NCBI RefSeq assembly: GCF_900187305.1
Contig: NZ_LT906434.1
Location: 248,001 to 312,000 of the forward strand
From: Neisseria zoodegmatis
Lineage (GTDB): Bacteria; Pseudomonadota; Gammaproteobacteria; Burkholderiales; Neisseriaceae
DNA: 64,000 bases
Direction: 5' to 3'
Shown here piece after piece: positions 20,629 to 29,565 of this stretch (the stretch's first letter is position 1; each line of letters starts with the position of its first letter). The translations under genes were made by a program, and so were the position numbers. Below the pieces are notes generated by a model. It saw only the letters and a list, made by a program, of their open reading frames with translations, was not told the origin of the DNA and ran no database searches.

Positions 20629-21480
20629 TTAAGGTTTATTTTGTTGTTTGGCACCAAAGGCACCGTCGATCGATACCCCTCGTTGGAGGGAATGGTACAC
20701 ACCGGCAATTTCCTCCGCTTGCGGACCGTAGAAAGCACCGTGCATGGCGTTCAACTGCTGCTTGCCGTCTGACTGGGCTTTTTCATTTTCGGTCTTGAAT
20801 CGGTTGCCGCTAATATCGGCTTTGAAGGTCAAGGTTTCAAACTCATTGGAATTTGACGAAATTTCCCCGGTAATTTTTTTCGCCAAGAAATCGACTTTAA
20901 ATGATGACTGCCCCGTAACATTGGCAACAGCTTTTTGATCCCCTGCCTGCTCTTTATCGGTAATCAATTTATTGTAGAAAGCCAAGCCCTTATAAGTGAC
21001 TTCCCCTTGACCGGGCATTGTTTTTTCAGGCGTGATGTGACCTAAGAAAAACTGGTGTTCGGTTTGAACGCCGTCTTTTTTCTCGGCATACTTGCCGTAA
21101 CGGGCATAATTCAAGTTGGTCCCGACAGCACTCGGATTATTGCTGTCGCTCAAAATCACGCTTGGGCCGTCGATTGTGGCACCCTCTGGAACCAATAGGA
21201 TTTTTTTGTTACCCAACACCAAAGTAGTGATTGTGCCCTGTTGTTTATATTGAGGATTGTTGTAGATTTCGGAAATTTCGGCAACGCCGTCTTTCTCTTT
21301 CACGGTTCTACTCAACAACATACCGTTTACTTCAACTTCTTTTGCAGTATCCGCTAAAAATTTACCTGCATTTTTTTGAATGTTTTTAGCAGAAAAGTTG
21401 GGCTTATTGTCTCCCCCGCTACCACATGCAGCCAAGCCCAAAGCCAGCATGCTCAACAACAATGATTTTTTCAACTTCAT
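20629..21480 (-). CDS. TbpB-like barrel surface lipoprotein
   Basis: This 283-residue lipoprotein has the signal LLLSMLALGLAACGSGG with lipidated Cys19 followed by a Gly-rich linker. The C-terminal third has features of the TbpB/NHBA-type eight-stranded beta-barrel: FKVDFLAKKITGEIS, FKADISGNRF, then MHGAFYGPQAEEIAGVYHS and a GAFGAKQ ending. Such proteins in Neisseria are often moved to the cell surface by Slam translocons and bind host ligands; ligand and surface location here are inferred. The N-terminal half is unfamiliar. AAGGAAC stands upstream of the ATG. It is divergent from gltX across a 297-base AT-rich gap. Confidence 0.8.
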   Translation of the reverse strand: MKLKKSLLLSMLALGLAACGSGGDNKPNFSAKNIQKNAGKFLADTAKEVEVNGMLLSRTVKEKDGVAEISEIYNNPQYKQQGTITTLVLGNKKILLVPEGATIDGPSVILSDSNNPSAVGTNLNYARYGKYAEKKDGVQTEHQFFLGHITPEKTMPGQGEVTYKGLAFYNKLITDKEQAGDQKAVANVTGQSSFKVDFLAKKITGEISSNSNEFETLTFKADISGNRFKTENEKAQSDGKQQLNAMHGAFYGPQAEEIAGVYHSLQRGVSIDGAFGAKQQNKP

Positions 21481-21777
21481 TAATTGTGTTCCTTACTGAA
21501 CTATGATTGAGTTTGTTTCCCGTTTTAGTGTTTGGCCAATCTTAACAATTCGCTCTTATTTGTAAAGAAGTGTTCGCATTCTATTAAATAATTTCTCTAG
21601 AAACAAGCTCATTTTTAAATATTTTTAAAAATGATTGTTTTCTATGTGATTTTATTTATACATCTCTTTACATTTCAGCAACTCAGCTTTTTCAGACGGC
21701 CTCTCTTACCTGCAAAGTAGCATAATTCCCCACCCCTCTATACAATAACGCCTTTCCCTATTACCGGAGCCGAAACC
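21481..21777. promoter_or_regulatory. Divergent AT-rich promoter region
   Basis: This region lies between the TbpB-like lipoprotein and gltX start codons and must contain both promoters. It is very AT-rich with a near-palindromic TTTTTAAATATTTTTAAAAA tract near 21610-21630. A single half uptake sequence occurs near 21690. I could not assign -35/-10 boxes with confidence. Confidence 0.4.
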
Positions 21778-23172
21778 ATGACTGTCCGTACCCGTTTTGC
21801 CCCCAGCCCCACCGGTTATCTGCATATCGGCGGCGTGCGCACCGCCCTGTTTTCATGGGCGTTTGCCAGAAAACACAAAGGCGAATTTTTGTTGCGTATC
21901 GAAGACACCGATTTGGAGCGTTCTACCGCCGAATCGGTCAATATCATTCTCGACGGCATGAATTGGGTCGGCCTGCACTACGACAATGCCGACAATGTGG
22001 TTTATCAAACCCGCCGTTTCGACCGCTACAAAGAAGTGATCGCCGAGCTGCTCGAAAAAGGCCATGCTTACCATTGTTATTGCAGCAAAGAAGAGCTGGA
22101 AGCCATGCGCGAAAAAGCTGAAAAAGAAGGCACGGCCACCTACGACCGCCGCTGGCGGCCCGAAGCCGGCAAAACCCTGCCGCCCGTACCCGAAGGCGTT
22201 GAACCGGTGGTGCGTTTCAAAACCCCGATTGACGGCACAACCACATGGAACGATTTGGTCAAAGGCGAAATCAGCATTCCCAACGAAGCCTTGGACGATT
22301 TGATTATCGCCCGCGCCGACGGTACGCCCACCTATAATTTCTGCGTGGTGGTGGACGATTACGATATGGGCGTTACCCATGTGATCCGCGGCGACGACCA
22401 TGTGAACAATACACCCAAGCAAATCAATATCTTAAAAGCAATGGGCGCCACCCTGCCCGAATACGCGCATCTGCCGATGATTTTGAACGAACAGGGTAAG
22501 AAAATCTCCAAACGCAGCGGCGACACCGTGGCGATTACCGATTTCGGCGCGATGGGCATCCTGCCTGAAGCCATGCTGAACTATCTCGCCCGTTTGGGTT
22601 GGGCGCATGGCGACGACGAATTCTTTACCATGAAGCAGTTTGTAGAATGGTTTGATTTGAAAGACGTTTCCCCTTCGCCCAGCCGCATGGATTTGAAAAA
22701 GCTCTACTGGATCAACGGCGAGCACATCAAAATCACGTCCAATGAAGAATTGGCAGAATTGGTTAAACCCCGCTTGACCGTGCGCGGTGTCGACGTTACC
22801 GACAAACCTGCTTTGGAAGACGTGTTGGCTTTGGTTAAAGACCGTGCCCAAGACTTGAACACGCTGGCCGACGAATGCATTTATTTCTACCAAAAAGGCA
22901 CACCCGCCGAAGCCGACGTACAAAAACATTGGGACGAAGAAGCTCCTGCGCGCATGCTGCGCTTTGCCGACAAACTCGAAGGCTTGAGTGATTGGAATGC
23001 CGAAGCCATCCACGATTTGTTCAAACCTTTCTGCGACGCCGAAGGCATCAAAATGGGCAAACTCGGCATGCCGCTGCGTTTGGCCGTGTGTGGCACCGCC
23101 AAAACCCCGAGCGTGGATGCGGTGCTGGCCTTAATCGGTAAAGAAGAAGTGTTGAAACGGATTCGCAGCTAA
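21778..23172 (+). CDS. gltX: Glutamyl-tRNA synthetase
   Basis: GltX is a class I synthetase that charges tRNA-Glu. The 464-residue protein has the HIGH-type motif in PSPTGYLHIGGVRTA near residues 9-23 and the KMSKS equivalent KKISKRSG near residue 240. The C-terminal anticodon-binding helical domain ends in VLKRIRS. A GGAG ribosome binding site precedes the ATG. Confidence 0.97.
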   Translation: MTVRTRFAPSPTGYLHIGGVRTALFSWAFARKHKGEFLLRIEDTDLERSTAESVNIILDGMNWVGLHYDNADNVVYQTRRFDRYKEVIAELLEKGHAYHCYCSKEELEAMREKAEKEGTATYDRRWRPEAGKTLPPVPEGVEPVVRFKTPIDGTTTWNDLVKGEISIPNEALDDLIIARADGTPTYNFCVVVDDYDMGVTHVIRGDDHVNNTPKQINILKAMGATLPEYAHLPMILNEQGKKISKRSGDTVAITDFGAMGILPEAMLNYLARLGWAHGDDEFFTMKQFVEWFDLKDVSPSPSRMDLKKLYWINGEHIKITSNEELAELVKPRLTVRGVDVTDKPALEDVLALVKDRAQDLNTLADECIYFYQKGTPAEADVQKHWDEEAPARMLRFADKLEGLSDWNAEAIHDLFKPFCDAEGIKMGKLGMPLRLAVCGTAKTPSVDAVLALIGKEEVLKRIRS

Positions 23173-23191
23173 TCCGGTATCTGCAAACAAG

Positions 23192-23222
23192 AAGGCCGTC
23201 TGAAAAGTTTTCAGACGGCCTT
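23192..23222. terminator. Convergent uptake-sequence hairpin
   Basis: A perfect inverted pair between gltX and the convergent CopD-like gene can terminate both. Confidence 0.8.
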
Positions 23223-23244
23223 CTGCTTTTTTACTTAGAAATAA

Positions 23245-23691
23245 TTAGAAACTGAAATAAAACATACTCTTCGCCAAAAACACAATCAAAATCATGTGTA
23301 TCAACACGGCGGCGTGTATGTATTTCGACCAGCCCGCCGTAAGCGTACCGCGGCGCATTTTGGTAACGGCAATCAAGAAATGCACCAACACACTGAATGC
23401 CAACAGCACTTTCAAGCTCAGCTGTGCATTGAAAGATGAGCCAAACGGATCGGCAAACACAGCGGCGTAGCGGTGCGCCATCGCCAACCCTGAAAGAAAC
23501 ACGCCGCCGACAATCCACGGCATCACGCGCACGGCGCGGTGGGAAATAGCCTTCTCCACTTCGCGCCTTGCCTCGCGCGATACACGTTTGCTGTGCATCA
23601 CCGAAAGCACCAGCGTTTCAAAAAACACCCCGCCTACAAAAGCAATCGCACAGAATAAATGTATGATATGAGCAACAGAATAAGCGTTCAT
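23245..23691 (-). CDS. CopD-like integral membrane protein
   Basis: This protein of about 148 residues has four hydrophobic helices with histidines at the helix ends (YSVAHIIHLFCAIAFVGGVFF, then YIHAAVLIHMILIVFLAKSMF), as in CopD/DUF2214-like membrane proteins. CopD-family members are linked to copper handling or haem-containing membrane complexes; nothing here proves metal binding. The ATG at 23691 is chosen because the hydrophobic domain begins there; an upstream ATG adds five residues. Confidence 0.7.
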   Translation of the reverse strand: MNAYSVAHIIHLFCAIAFVGGVFFETLVLSVMHSKRVSREARREVEKAISHRAVRVMPWIVGGVFLSGLAMAHRYAAVFADPFGSSFNAQLSLKVLLAFSVLVHFLIAVTKMRRGTLTAGWSKYIHAAVLIHMILIVFLAKSMFYFSF

Positions 23692-23864
23692 AAAATAGGC
23701 TTTCACAATCTTTCTCAGTTTTAATACTCTTTACGCCCGCCAATATACCATTATCCGCATCCTGTGCCATACTGCGCGTGCATCAACAGGAGGCTTAGCC
23801 GTTCGGCATCTGCCGCAGGCCGCAAGACTCCCGCAATACAAACGACTCTTTTTAGGAGGACATT

Positions 23865-24071
23865 ATGAAATCAACTATCGTAAAAATGATTGCTTTGGTT
23901 GCCGTTGCCGGTTCGCTGACCGCTTGTGAAAGCATGTCGCGCACGCAACGCAACACCGCTACCGGTGCCGTAATCGGCGGCGTAGCCGGCAACCTGATCG
24001 GCGGCGACACCGGCTCTACTTTGGGCGGTGCGGCGTTGGGTGGTGTAATCGGCAGCCAAATCGACCGATAA
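23865..24071 (+). CDS. Glycine-zipper small lipoprotein (OsmB-like)
   Basis: This 68-residue lipoprotein has the lipobox SLTACES with Cys at about residue 21, then a glycine-zipper hairpin (ATGAVIGGVAGNLIGG and LGGAALGGVIGSQ) typical of OsmB/17-kDa antigen proteins that insert in membranes. A strong AGGAGG precedes the ATG, so high expression is likely. The role is unknown; related proteins respond to envelope or osmotic stress. An uptake-sequence terminator follows. Confidence 0.85.
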   Translation: MKSTIVKMIALVAVAGSLTACESMSRTQRNTATGAVIGGVAGNLIGGDTGSTLGGAALGGVIGSQIDR

Positions 24072-24118
24072 ATATTGAATTTGAACAATATGTAATCAAT
24101 TGGTTTCCCAGCCATGCG

Positions 24119-24151
24119 AAAGCCGTCTGAAAATGATTTCAGACGGCTTTT
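24119..24151 (+). terminator. Uptake-sequence hairpin with T-run
   Basis: An inverted GCCGTCTGAA pair followed by TTTTTT lies about 50 bases after the small lipoprotein stop, a classical intrinsic terminator shape. Confidence 0.85.
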
Positions 24152-24188
24152 TTAATTGGTGGCTGACACGACTGGGCGTTAAAAGCTT

Positions 24189-24219
24189 GAGGCCGTCTGA
24201 ACCGTTTTCAGACGGCCTC
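24189..24219. terminator. Uptake-sequence hairpin overlapping waaA stop
   Basis: The right arm of this inverted pair provides the last codons and stop of waaA (GAGGCCGTCTGA reads Glu-Ala-Val-stop), and the left arm completes the hairpin downstream. Confidence 0.75.
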
Positions 24220-25464
24220 TACCATACGCTCCACAATTCTACTGCTGGCACCTCGGTTTTGCGCCACAAACGCCTCTGCAGCCTGTGTATAAGGCAAACG
24301 CAACGACGGCTCCGACAGCCATTTCGACGCGGTGTATTGCCATTCCTGCGCGCTGAATATCTGCTTGGCCGCGCCCACTTCCACCGCGCCTTTACACGCG
24401 GCGGCAAAATTGTAGGTGGAAGGGCCAAACAGGGTGGGAATGCCGCAGGCGACGGGTTCGATAATATTCTGGCAGCCCGTATCCACCAAACTGCCGCCGA
24501 CAAAAGCCACATCCGCCACCAGATAATACGCGAGCATTTCGCCCATGCTGTCGCCAATCCATACCTGCGTATCCGGTGCGATTTCGCTTTCATCGCTGCG
24601 TTTTTTCGTTTTAAAACCTAAGCTTACCGCTGTGTCGTAGGCCGTCTGAAAACGCTCGGGATGGCGCGGCACCAACACCAGCAAAGCATCGCCGTGGTAA
24701 GCACGCCAAGCGGAAAGCAGCAGCTCGGCCTCGTCCGTGCCCTTGTATTCACGCGTGCTGGCGCACACCACCACGGGGCGCGTGCCAATTAGTTGGCGGA
24801 AAAAAGCCGCTTTTTCGTGCATCGCATCGGTGGGCGTGATGTCGTATTTGGTATTGCCGCACACATGCACGTTTGATGCGCCGATCAGATGCAGACGCTC
24901 GGCATCGGCTGCCGTTTGGGCATAACAGCCGCGCAGGGTCTGCATGGCAGGCTCGACCAATGTGCGGACTTTCAAATAACCGTTTTGCGATTTTTCCGAC
25001 AAGCGCGCATTGGCCAAAAACAGCGGCACACCCGCTTCGGCGCAACCGTGCATCAGATTCGGCCAAATTTCCGTTTCCATCAAAATCCCGAAACGCGGGC
25101 GGTGTTCGCGTAAAAACTGCGCCACATATTCCGGCTTGTCGTAAGGCAGGTAGCGGCATTGCGCGTCGGGATACAGCGCTTCCGCCGTTGCCCGGCCGGT
25201 CGGCGTCATCTGCGTAATCAGCAGGGGCGCATCGGGGAAATGTTTGCGCAACTCCCGAATCAGAGGCTGGGCGGCGCGGGTTTCGCCCACCGATACCGCA
25301 TGCACCCACACCGGCTGCTGCACGGGATTCACCATCGCTCCGCCGAAACGCTCGCTCCAATGCTCAAGATAAGCAGGCGCTTTCTCGCCGCGTTTGCGCA
25401 GGTAATGGCGGATAAAATACGGGGCAACTTTCCAAAGCTGATTATAAAACCAACGTATATTCAT
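24208..25464 (-). CDS. waaA: 3-deoxy-D-manno-octulosonic acid transferase
   Basis: WaaA (KdtA) adds Kdo to lipid A precursor at the inner membrane. The 418-residue protein has the N-terminal glycosyltransferase domain with WVHAVSVGE near residue 53 and ETEIWPNL near residue 130. The C-terminal donor domain includes VPRHPERF, FVGGSLVDTGCQNIIEP and GPSTYNF. Its C-terminus (MVEAV) is encoded by an uptake sequence. The lipooligosaccharide gene waaC lies elsewhere in the window. Confidence 0.95.
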   Translation of the reverse strand: MNIRWFYNQLWKVAPYFIRHYLRKRGEKAPAYLEHWSERFGGAMVNPVQQPVWVHAVSVGETRAAQPLIRELRKHFPDAPLLITQMTPTGRATAEALYPDAQCRYLPYDKPEYVAQFLREHRPRFGILMETEIWPNLMHGCAEAGVPLFLANARLSEKSQNGYLKVRTLVEPAMQTLRGCYAQTAADAERLHLIGASNVHVCGNTKYDITPTDAMHEKAAFFRQLIGTRPVVVCASTREYKGTDEAELLLSAWRAYHGDALLVLVPRHPERFQTAYDTAVSLGFKTKKRSDESEIAPDTQVWIGDSMGEMLAYYLVADVAFVGGSLVDTGCQNIIEPVACGIPTLFGPSTYNFAAACKGAVEVGAAKQIFSAQEWQYTASKWLSEPSLRLPYTQAAEAFVAQNRGASSRIVERMVEAV

Positions 25465-25599
25465 AAACTTATCTTATTAACAGGTTGGATGGTTCGGCAA
25501 CTGCCGACATTGTAGCGGATTTAAACGCCGCCAATAAAACAGAATGGCGGCCAAGCTCTTGTTTCGGCAATGCCCGCAGTTTTCAGACGGCCTCAAGCC

Positions 25600-26184
25600 T
25601 TAAAAGCGGATGATGCCTTGTTCGCACACAAACGCATCCAGCCGGATATCGTGCGGCTCGTGCGGCAACGCATCGCACAGCTGGCAGGCAAAGCCCACGC
25701 CCACCGTCTGCGGCCGCGTGCGCCCCTTCAACGCCGCCAGCGACACATCATAATAGCCGCCGCCTTGCCCCAAACGGTAGCCCTGCCTGTCTATACCCAC
25801 CAACGGCACGCACAGCACATGCAAACGGTGCGCACGGATTTTTTTGCCACCAAACTGCGGAATATGCAGCCGCGCGCTACCCCGTTTGCGCTCCGCCTGC
25901 GCCGCGTCGGCCTGATAAGGCGTAAACCACAAACGCAGCGAATGCGGCTCGATATAAGGCAGATAAAGCTCCGCCCCGCGTGATAAGGCCGTCTGAATCA
26001 AGCCGTCCAAACGTATTTCACTGCCCACCGGCCAATAAATACCGATACGGCTGCCGCGACGGATAAAGCGTTTTAAAAAACAGTTCGCCGCACGCGTGGC
26101 CGCAATACGTTCCTTTTCAGGCAAAGCGGCACGGGCACGGCGCAGCTGGCGGCGCAGCTCGGATTTTGCAGCGCGGTTCGGCAT
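25600..26184 (-). CDS. fau: 5-formyltetrahydrofolate cyclo-ligase
   Basis: This ATP-dependent enzyme converts 5-formyl-THF to 5,10-methenyl-THF. The protein of about 194 residues has RRQLRRARAAL at the N-terminus, the substrate-loop segment IGIYWPVGSEI and the family signature GYRLGQGGGYYD near residue 145. The start at 26184 (MPNRAAKSELRR) is chosen; the frame extends 11 codons upstream through an uptake sequence read as RPSE. Confidence 0.9.
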   Translation of the reverse strand: MPNRAAKSELRRQLRRARAALPEKERIAATRAANCFLKRFIRRGSRIGIYWPVGSEIRLDGLIQTALSRGAELYLPYIEPHSLRLWFTPYQADAAQAERKRGSARLHIPQFGGKKIRAHRLHVLCVPLVGIDRQGYRLGQGGGYYDVSLAALKGRTRPQTVGVGFACQLCDALPHEPHDIRLDAFVCEQGIIRF

Positions 26185-26425
26185 TTCAGACGGCCTCTCA
26201 ACAGCAAACATAAACATGCGGCGATTTGACTACATACCCGCACGAAATTCAAGCCGCTAGGATACATTCGCGCTGTTTTGCACCAACTGCCCGCCTTCAA
26301 ACCGCTTCATCCCACCCAACAGCACCCAAGATAGAAAGAGGCCGTCTGAAAAACCCCGCAACCAATCCGCGCGAAGTTTTCAGACGGCCTGTTCCGCAGC
26401 TTATCTGCTGCGCCAACTCACAAAC
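26185..26425. other. Intergenic region upstream of fau
   Basis: This gap of about 240 bases contains an inverted uptake-sequence pair (26338-26389) downstream of the fHbp-like gene. Between 26218 and 26337 lies sequence without a plausible ORF start; 6S RNA is often encoded upstream of fau/ygfA in proteobacteria, but I could not recognise its structure here. Confidence 0.35.
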
Positions 26426-27259
26426 TTATTTTACTAAGCTGGGTTGTTTTCTACCGCCGAAGCCGACATCAGCTTCTTTACCGTCAATCATGAAGTTTGC
26501 CTTACCGGCAATTTCATCAGTTTCATTACCCTTCTTACCAAAAAAACCTAATTGATAAGAACCGACAACCTTGTCTTTTTCAGCCACGGCCACCCCTTTA
26601 ATACCTGCTTTGGCATTAAAACTATTATCAGGCTTAAATGAGCTTATGCTGCTACTGTTAAGCTGAATGGTGCCGGTGCTTTTGATGCCTTTAATATAGC
26701 CCGACCCAACATCACGGTCGAAATCAACTGTGTAGCTCAACCGGCCTTGCTCACCCTGTCCGGTAAACGCTAAGCCGTCGTAATCAAATTTCCCTTTTTG
26801 CGCTTTAACTTTATCAAGATCAGCAGCAATACCCTGCACGGCCAATACCTTGGTCGAACCCGCCTTAGTGCCAGTTTCAGCGCCTGTTACACTTTCCACA
26901 TGGGTAGCCAAAACCACCGAATAATTGTTTTTATAAATCCGCGCCGTGCCTGCTTCTTTAAACTGAACCGAACGTCCGTCTTTCACCACCTCGCCTGTTT
27001 TTTCAAACTTCTGGTTGGTTACCGTATTTTGAGGCAAAGTCACAATATCAATCTCATTGCCCGCACGGTATTCCTTGCCATTCAGTTTCAAAGTAACTTT
27101 TTGCGTATTGGTGCTGCTCAAATCAGGCGTAACAATCGCGTGATAATGGCCGTTTCTTTCAGATATATGAATAGAATCAATCGCATCCTTAATCGCACCG
27201 CAAGCAGAAAGGGATAAAGACGCAGCACCGGCCAAAACCAAAGTATTAAACGTTTTCAT
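26426..27259 (-). CDS. Factor H binding protein-like surface lipoprotein
   Basis: This 277-residue lipoprotein has signal SLSLSACG (lipidated Cys20). The C-terminal half resembles the fHbp barrel: YDGLAFTGQGEQGRLSYTVDF, GSGYIKGIKSTGTIQL, then VVGSYQLGFFGKKGNETDEIAGKA and a final GFGGRKQ, which parallel the fHbp segments YRGTAF, LTYTIDF, GKIEHLKSPE, GSYSLGIFGG and GLAAKQ. Meningococcal fHbp binds human factor H; binding by this homologue is unproven. AAGGAAAC lies upstream of the ATG. An uptake-sequence pair lies downstream. It is unlinked to any cbbA or Slam gene in this window. Confidence 0.8.
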   Translation of the reverse strand: MKTFNTLVLAGAASLSLSACGAIKDAIDSIHISERNGHYHAIVTPDLSSTNTQKVTLKLNGKEYRAGNEIDIVTLPQNTVTNQKFEKTGEVVKDGRSVQFKEAGTARIYKNNYSVVLATHVESVTGAETGTKAGSTKVLAVQGIAADLDKVKAQKGKFDYDGLAFTGQGEQGRLSYTVDFDRDVGSGYIKGIKSTGTIQLNSSSISSFKPDNSFNAKAGIKGVAVAEKDKVVGSYQLGFFGKKGNETDEIAGKANFMIDGKEADVGFGGRKQPSLVK

Positions 27260-27609
27260 GATAATGTTTCCTTCTATTAATTATCTTCCAAGAGAATCAG
27301 CCTCCCGATTCCCACACAGTAATCTGCTGTATCAAACAATTCATTTCATGATTAATGAGTTTACAAACTTGATACCCGATGCACAAGGCAGACGGCATAG
27401 ATATTTAACATAAATTGCGCTTTATCAACAAAACCCGCTATTAAAGTACACCGATGTGTAAGAAAACGCTTTTGAATGGCGTCTATTCAAGATTTGTGCC
27501 AATAAAAAGTCGGGCAAGAATGCCCGACCTACGGCTTTTAAGACGGCCTCTTATTGGCCGAACTAGTAAACTCAAACTTCAATAAATTTAAAAATCAATA
27601 TAAGAGATT
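27260..27609. other. Intergenic region upstream of fHbp-like gene
   Basis: AT-rich sequence containing the promoter region of the fHbp-like gene, a single REP-like arm at 27510-27532 and a half uptake sequence near 27540. A TTGATN4GATG half-match to an FNR box occurs near 27369, too weak to claim. Confidence 0.4.
27510..27532. repeat. Single REP-like palindrome
   Basis: TCGGGCAAGAATGCCCGA followed by CCTACGGC. This is the single-arm form of the GTAGG/CCTAC palindrome family. Confidence 0.65.
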
Positions 27610-29316
27610 TTAGTTGTTCTGTTGCTTGGATTGAGCATCTTGTTGATTGCCCTGATCCGGTTTTTTCTGTTCAACGTGAAAACGCAAGGAAATTCCTCTA
27701 TCTACCATGCGACAATCTTCCAGATCTTTTTCCGATAGCTTGGGATTAATGCATTTATTATCTGCATGATAATTGCCGCCTCCAATAGAATATACCTCTA
27801 AATTTTCAATTCCTTGAACACCTTTTTTTATTTCATCAATTTTACTTTTTACTGTATCTGCACGTTGTTTAGAGAGCTGTTGATTCCCGCCTTTATATGG
27901 AGACAAATCTGCATATCCCGTAACATCCAATTTTTTTACAGCATAATTGTTTGCCACTTTTGTAAGAATATCGTTTAGCTCATTTGTCATTTTCTCACTC
28001 GGTTCACTCTTCCTTTTGTCAAAAGAATTTTTTAGCCTGGCATGTATACAACCTTTGGGAGATGTTTGATTACTTAAAGTAATAATCTTATTTTCACTAC
28101 TTTTAAGCTCTAAACGTATATTTTTATTCTGCTCTCTAGAAGGTATCTCAATAAGAGAGTTATCCCCCAAGCCGTGCCACAATACATCAACACCATGAAT
28201 CGTTTTTTCACTTTCGTTACAGCTAAATAAAACAGGTATATCCGCCTCTTCTGCTGTGTTTTTTATCAAATTAAAATCTTTTTCTGAAAGCCCCATGGAT
28301 ACGTTTTGAAGGGCAATGCCTAATTGATTGAAAGGGAAACGCAGAAAATTAAACCCTGTTATAGCAAATACTGCACAAATGATTGAATATATTACCAGTA
28401 TTAATATTCCTAAAATATAAATTTTGTCTTCTTTTCTATAATTTAATTCCCAACCCTTCATAAGAAATACTATTAAAATTATCTTTCCAAGCACAATAGA
28501 CCATATAAACACCAATAAAGAAAAGATAAAATCAATATCTATATTAGATATAAATCCTATCAAACCAATAATAATTGTTAATATAAAACCAATCAAAACT
28601 GATATAGCTATTTCCCGCAATGAGGCATTGACATTACTTTTTTGATTTAAATTATTTTTTTTGAATATTTTTACCATTATTAAAAACTTTATTGATGCCA
28701 TTAAAATTTCCATTACGATTTTTACAGCCTTCCACAAAATTTCAACAACAACATAAATAGCTATAAAAGCTATACCGAATCCTAATGCAATAAAAATAAA
28801 CGCCAATGCATTTTCAATACTCATCGGCGAAGGAAAATAATTGATATCCAAAAAACAATAAATAAAAACACCACCTCCGCCAATCAATAATCCTAATTTG
28901 AAAAGAAATCCCAGAAGCGTTGATAATTTATCAAATGTTATTTTGTAACGCTCTTCATCTGAGATTAATTTATCTGCTTCATACGCTAGTTTCTGCGCAT
29001 TTTGTGCGCATATATTTATCTTTTTCTTTAGTTCTTCTAATGGGTTTGTATTTGCCGTATTTGCCGTGTTTTGCTCACTTATCACTTTTTTGGCTAAATC
29101 CGCAATCCTTAAAACTTCGTATGCAAATTTCGATGTTGATTTGGCATGCTTTTTTGCTTCGTCAAGCATTTTCGCTTTAAGTGCATTTTCTGCCCTCTTC
29201 TTTTCTTCTTCTGCCCGCCGTTCCCATATTTCCATTTTTTTTAAATAATCTTTTAACTTCTCCTCCTGCTTGTTGGTATTTTCTTGAGTTGCATTTGTTT
29301 GGAATGGGTTATTCAT
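27610..29316 (-). CDS. Orphan multi-pass membrane protein with OmpA-like C-terminus
   Basis: I do not recognise this 568-residue protein as a named family. Residues about 15-125 are Lys/Glu/Ala-rich coiled coil. About five hydrophobic helices follow (near 134-155, 165-192, 235-257, 262-284 and 297-320). A soluble domain of about 250 residues then ends in an OmpA/MotB-type peptidoglycan-binding module: LDVTGYADLSPYKGGNQQLSKQRADTV and DRGISLRFH. Cysteines before and within this module could form disulfides. The gene is far more AT-rich than its neighbours, has a strong AAAGGAG site before the ATG at 29316, stands alone, and is bordered by repeats. It could anchor the inner membrane to the cell wall; function unknown. 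Confidence 0.7.
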   Translation of the reverse strand: MNNPFQTNATQENTNKQEEKLKDYLKKMEIWERRAEEEKKRAENALKAKMLDEAKKHAKSTSKFAYEVLRIADLAKKVISEQNTANTANTNPLEELKKKINICAQNAQKLAYEADKLISDEERYKITFDKLSTLLGFLFKLGLLIGGGGVFIYCFLDINYFPSPMSIENALAFIFIALGFGIAFIAIYVVVEILWKAVKIVMEILMASIKFLIMVKIFKKNNLNQKSNVNASLREIAISVLIGFILTIIIGLIGFISNIDIDFIFSLLVFIWSIVLGKIILIVFLMKGWELNYRKEDKIYILGILILVIYSIICAVFAITGFNFLRFPFNQLGIALQNVSMGLSEKDFNLIKNTAEEADIPVLFSCNESEKTIHGVDVLWHGLGDNSLIEIPSREQNKNIRLELKSSENKIITLSNQTSPKGCIHARLKNSFDKRKSEPSEKMTNELNDILTKVANNYAVKKLDVTGYADLSPYKGGNQQLSKQRADTVKSKIDEIKKGVQGIENLEVYSIGGGNYHADNKCINPKLSEKDLEDCRMVDRGISLRFHVEQKKPDQGNQQDAQSKQQNN

Positions 29317-29408
29317 TGATACTCCTTTGTATATAAATATTTTTTCATTATAAATCTTGTTAGTAATTGTAGATAAAATACTCACATAAGGCAATTTGCC
29401 CAAACCTC

Positions 29409-29550
29409 CCCGCAACGTTGGATTCAAGAATCTGGCCTACATCATTAACATTTGAGCAAGCGTAGCCTGCGTGCGTAGGGTGCGTGCCTCTGCACGCACG
29501 CGTTGTCAGAGTCTTTGAAACCGCGTGCGTGGCTTGAGCCACACCCCCTA
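29409..29550. repeat. REP-like palindromes between orphan gene and tandem array
   Basis: A GTTGGATTCAAGAATCTGGC arm, matching the end of the 158-bp repeat unit, is followed by two further GTAGGG/CCCTAC-bounded palindromes with cores GTGCGTGCCTCTGCACGCAC and GTGTGGCTCAAGCCACGC. These are additional members of the same short palindrome family. Confidence 0.6.
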
Positions 29551-29565
29551 CCTGCAATAAACAAT

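Noticed and set aside
26218..26337. Possible 6S RNA upstream of fau
   Set aside because: The position is suggestive, but I could not fold the expected long hairpin with a central bubble from the sequence; left as unassigned.
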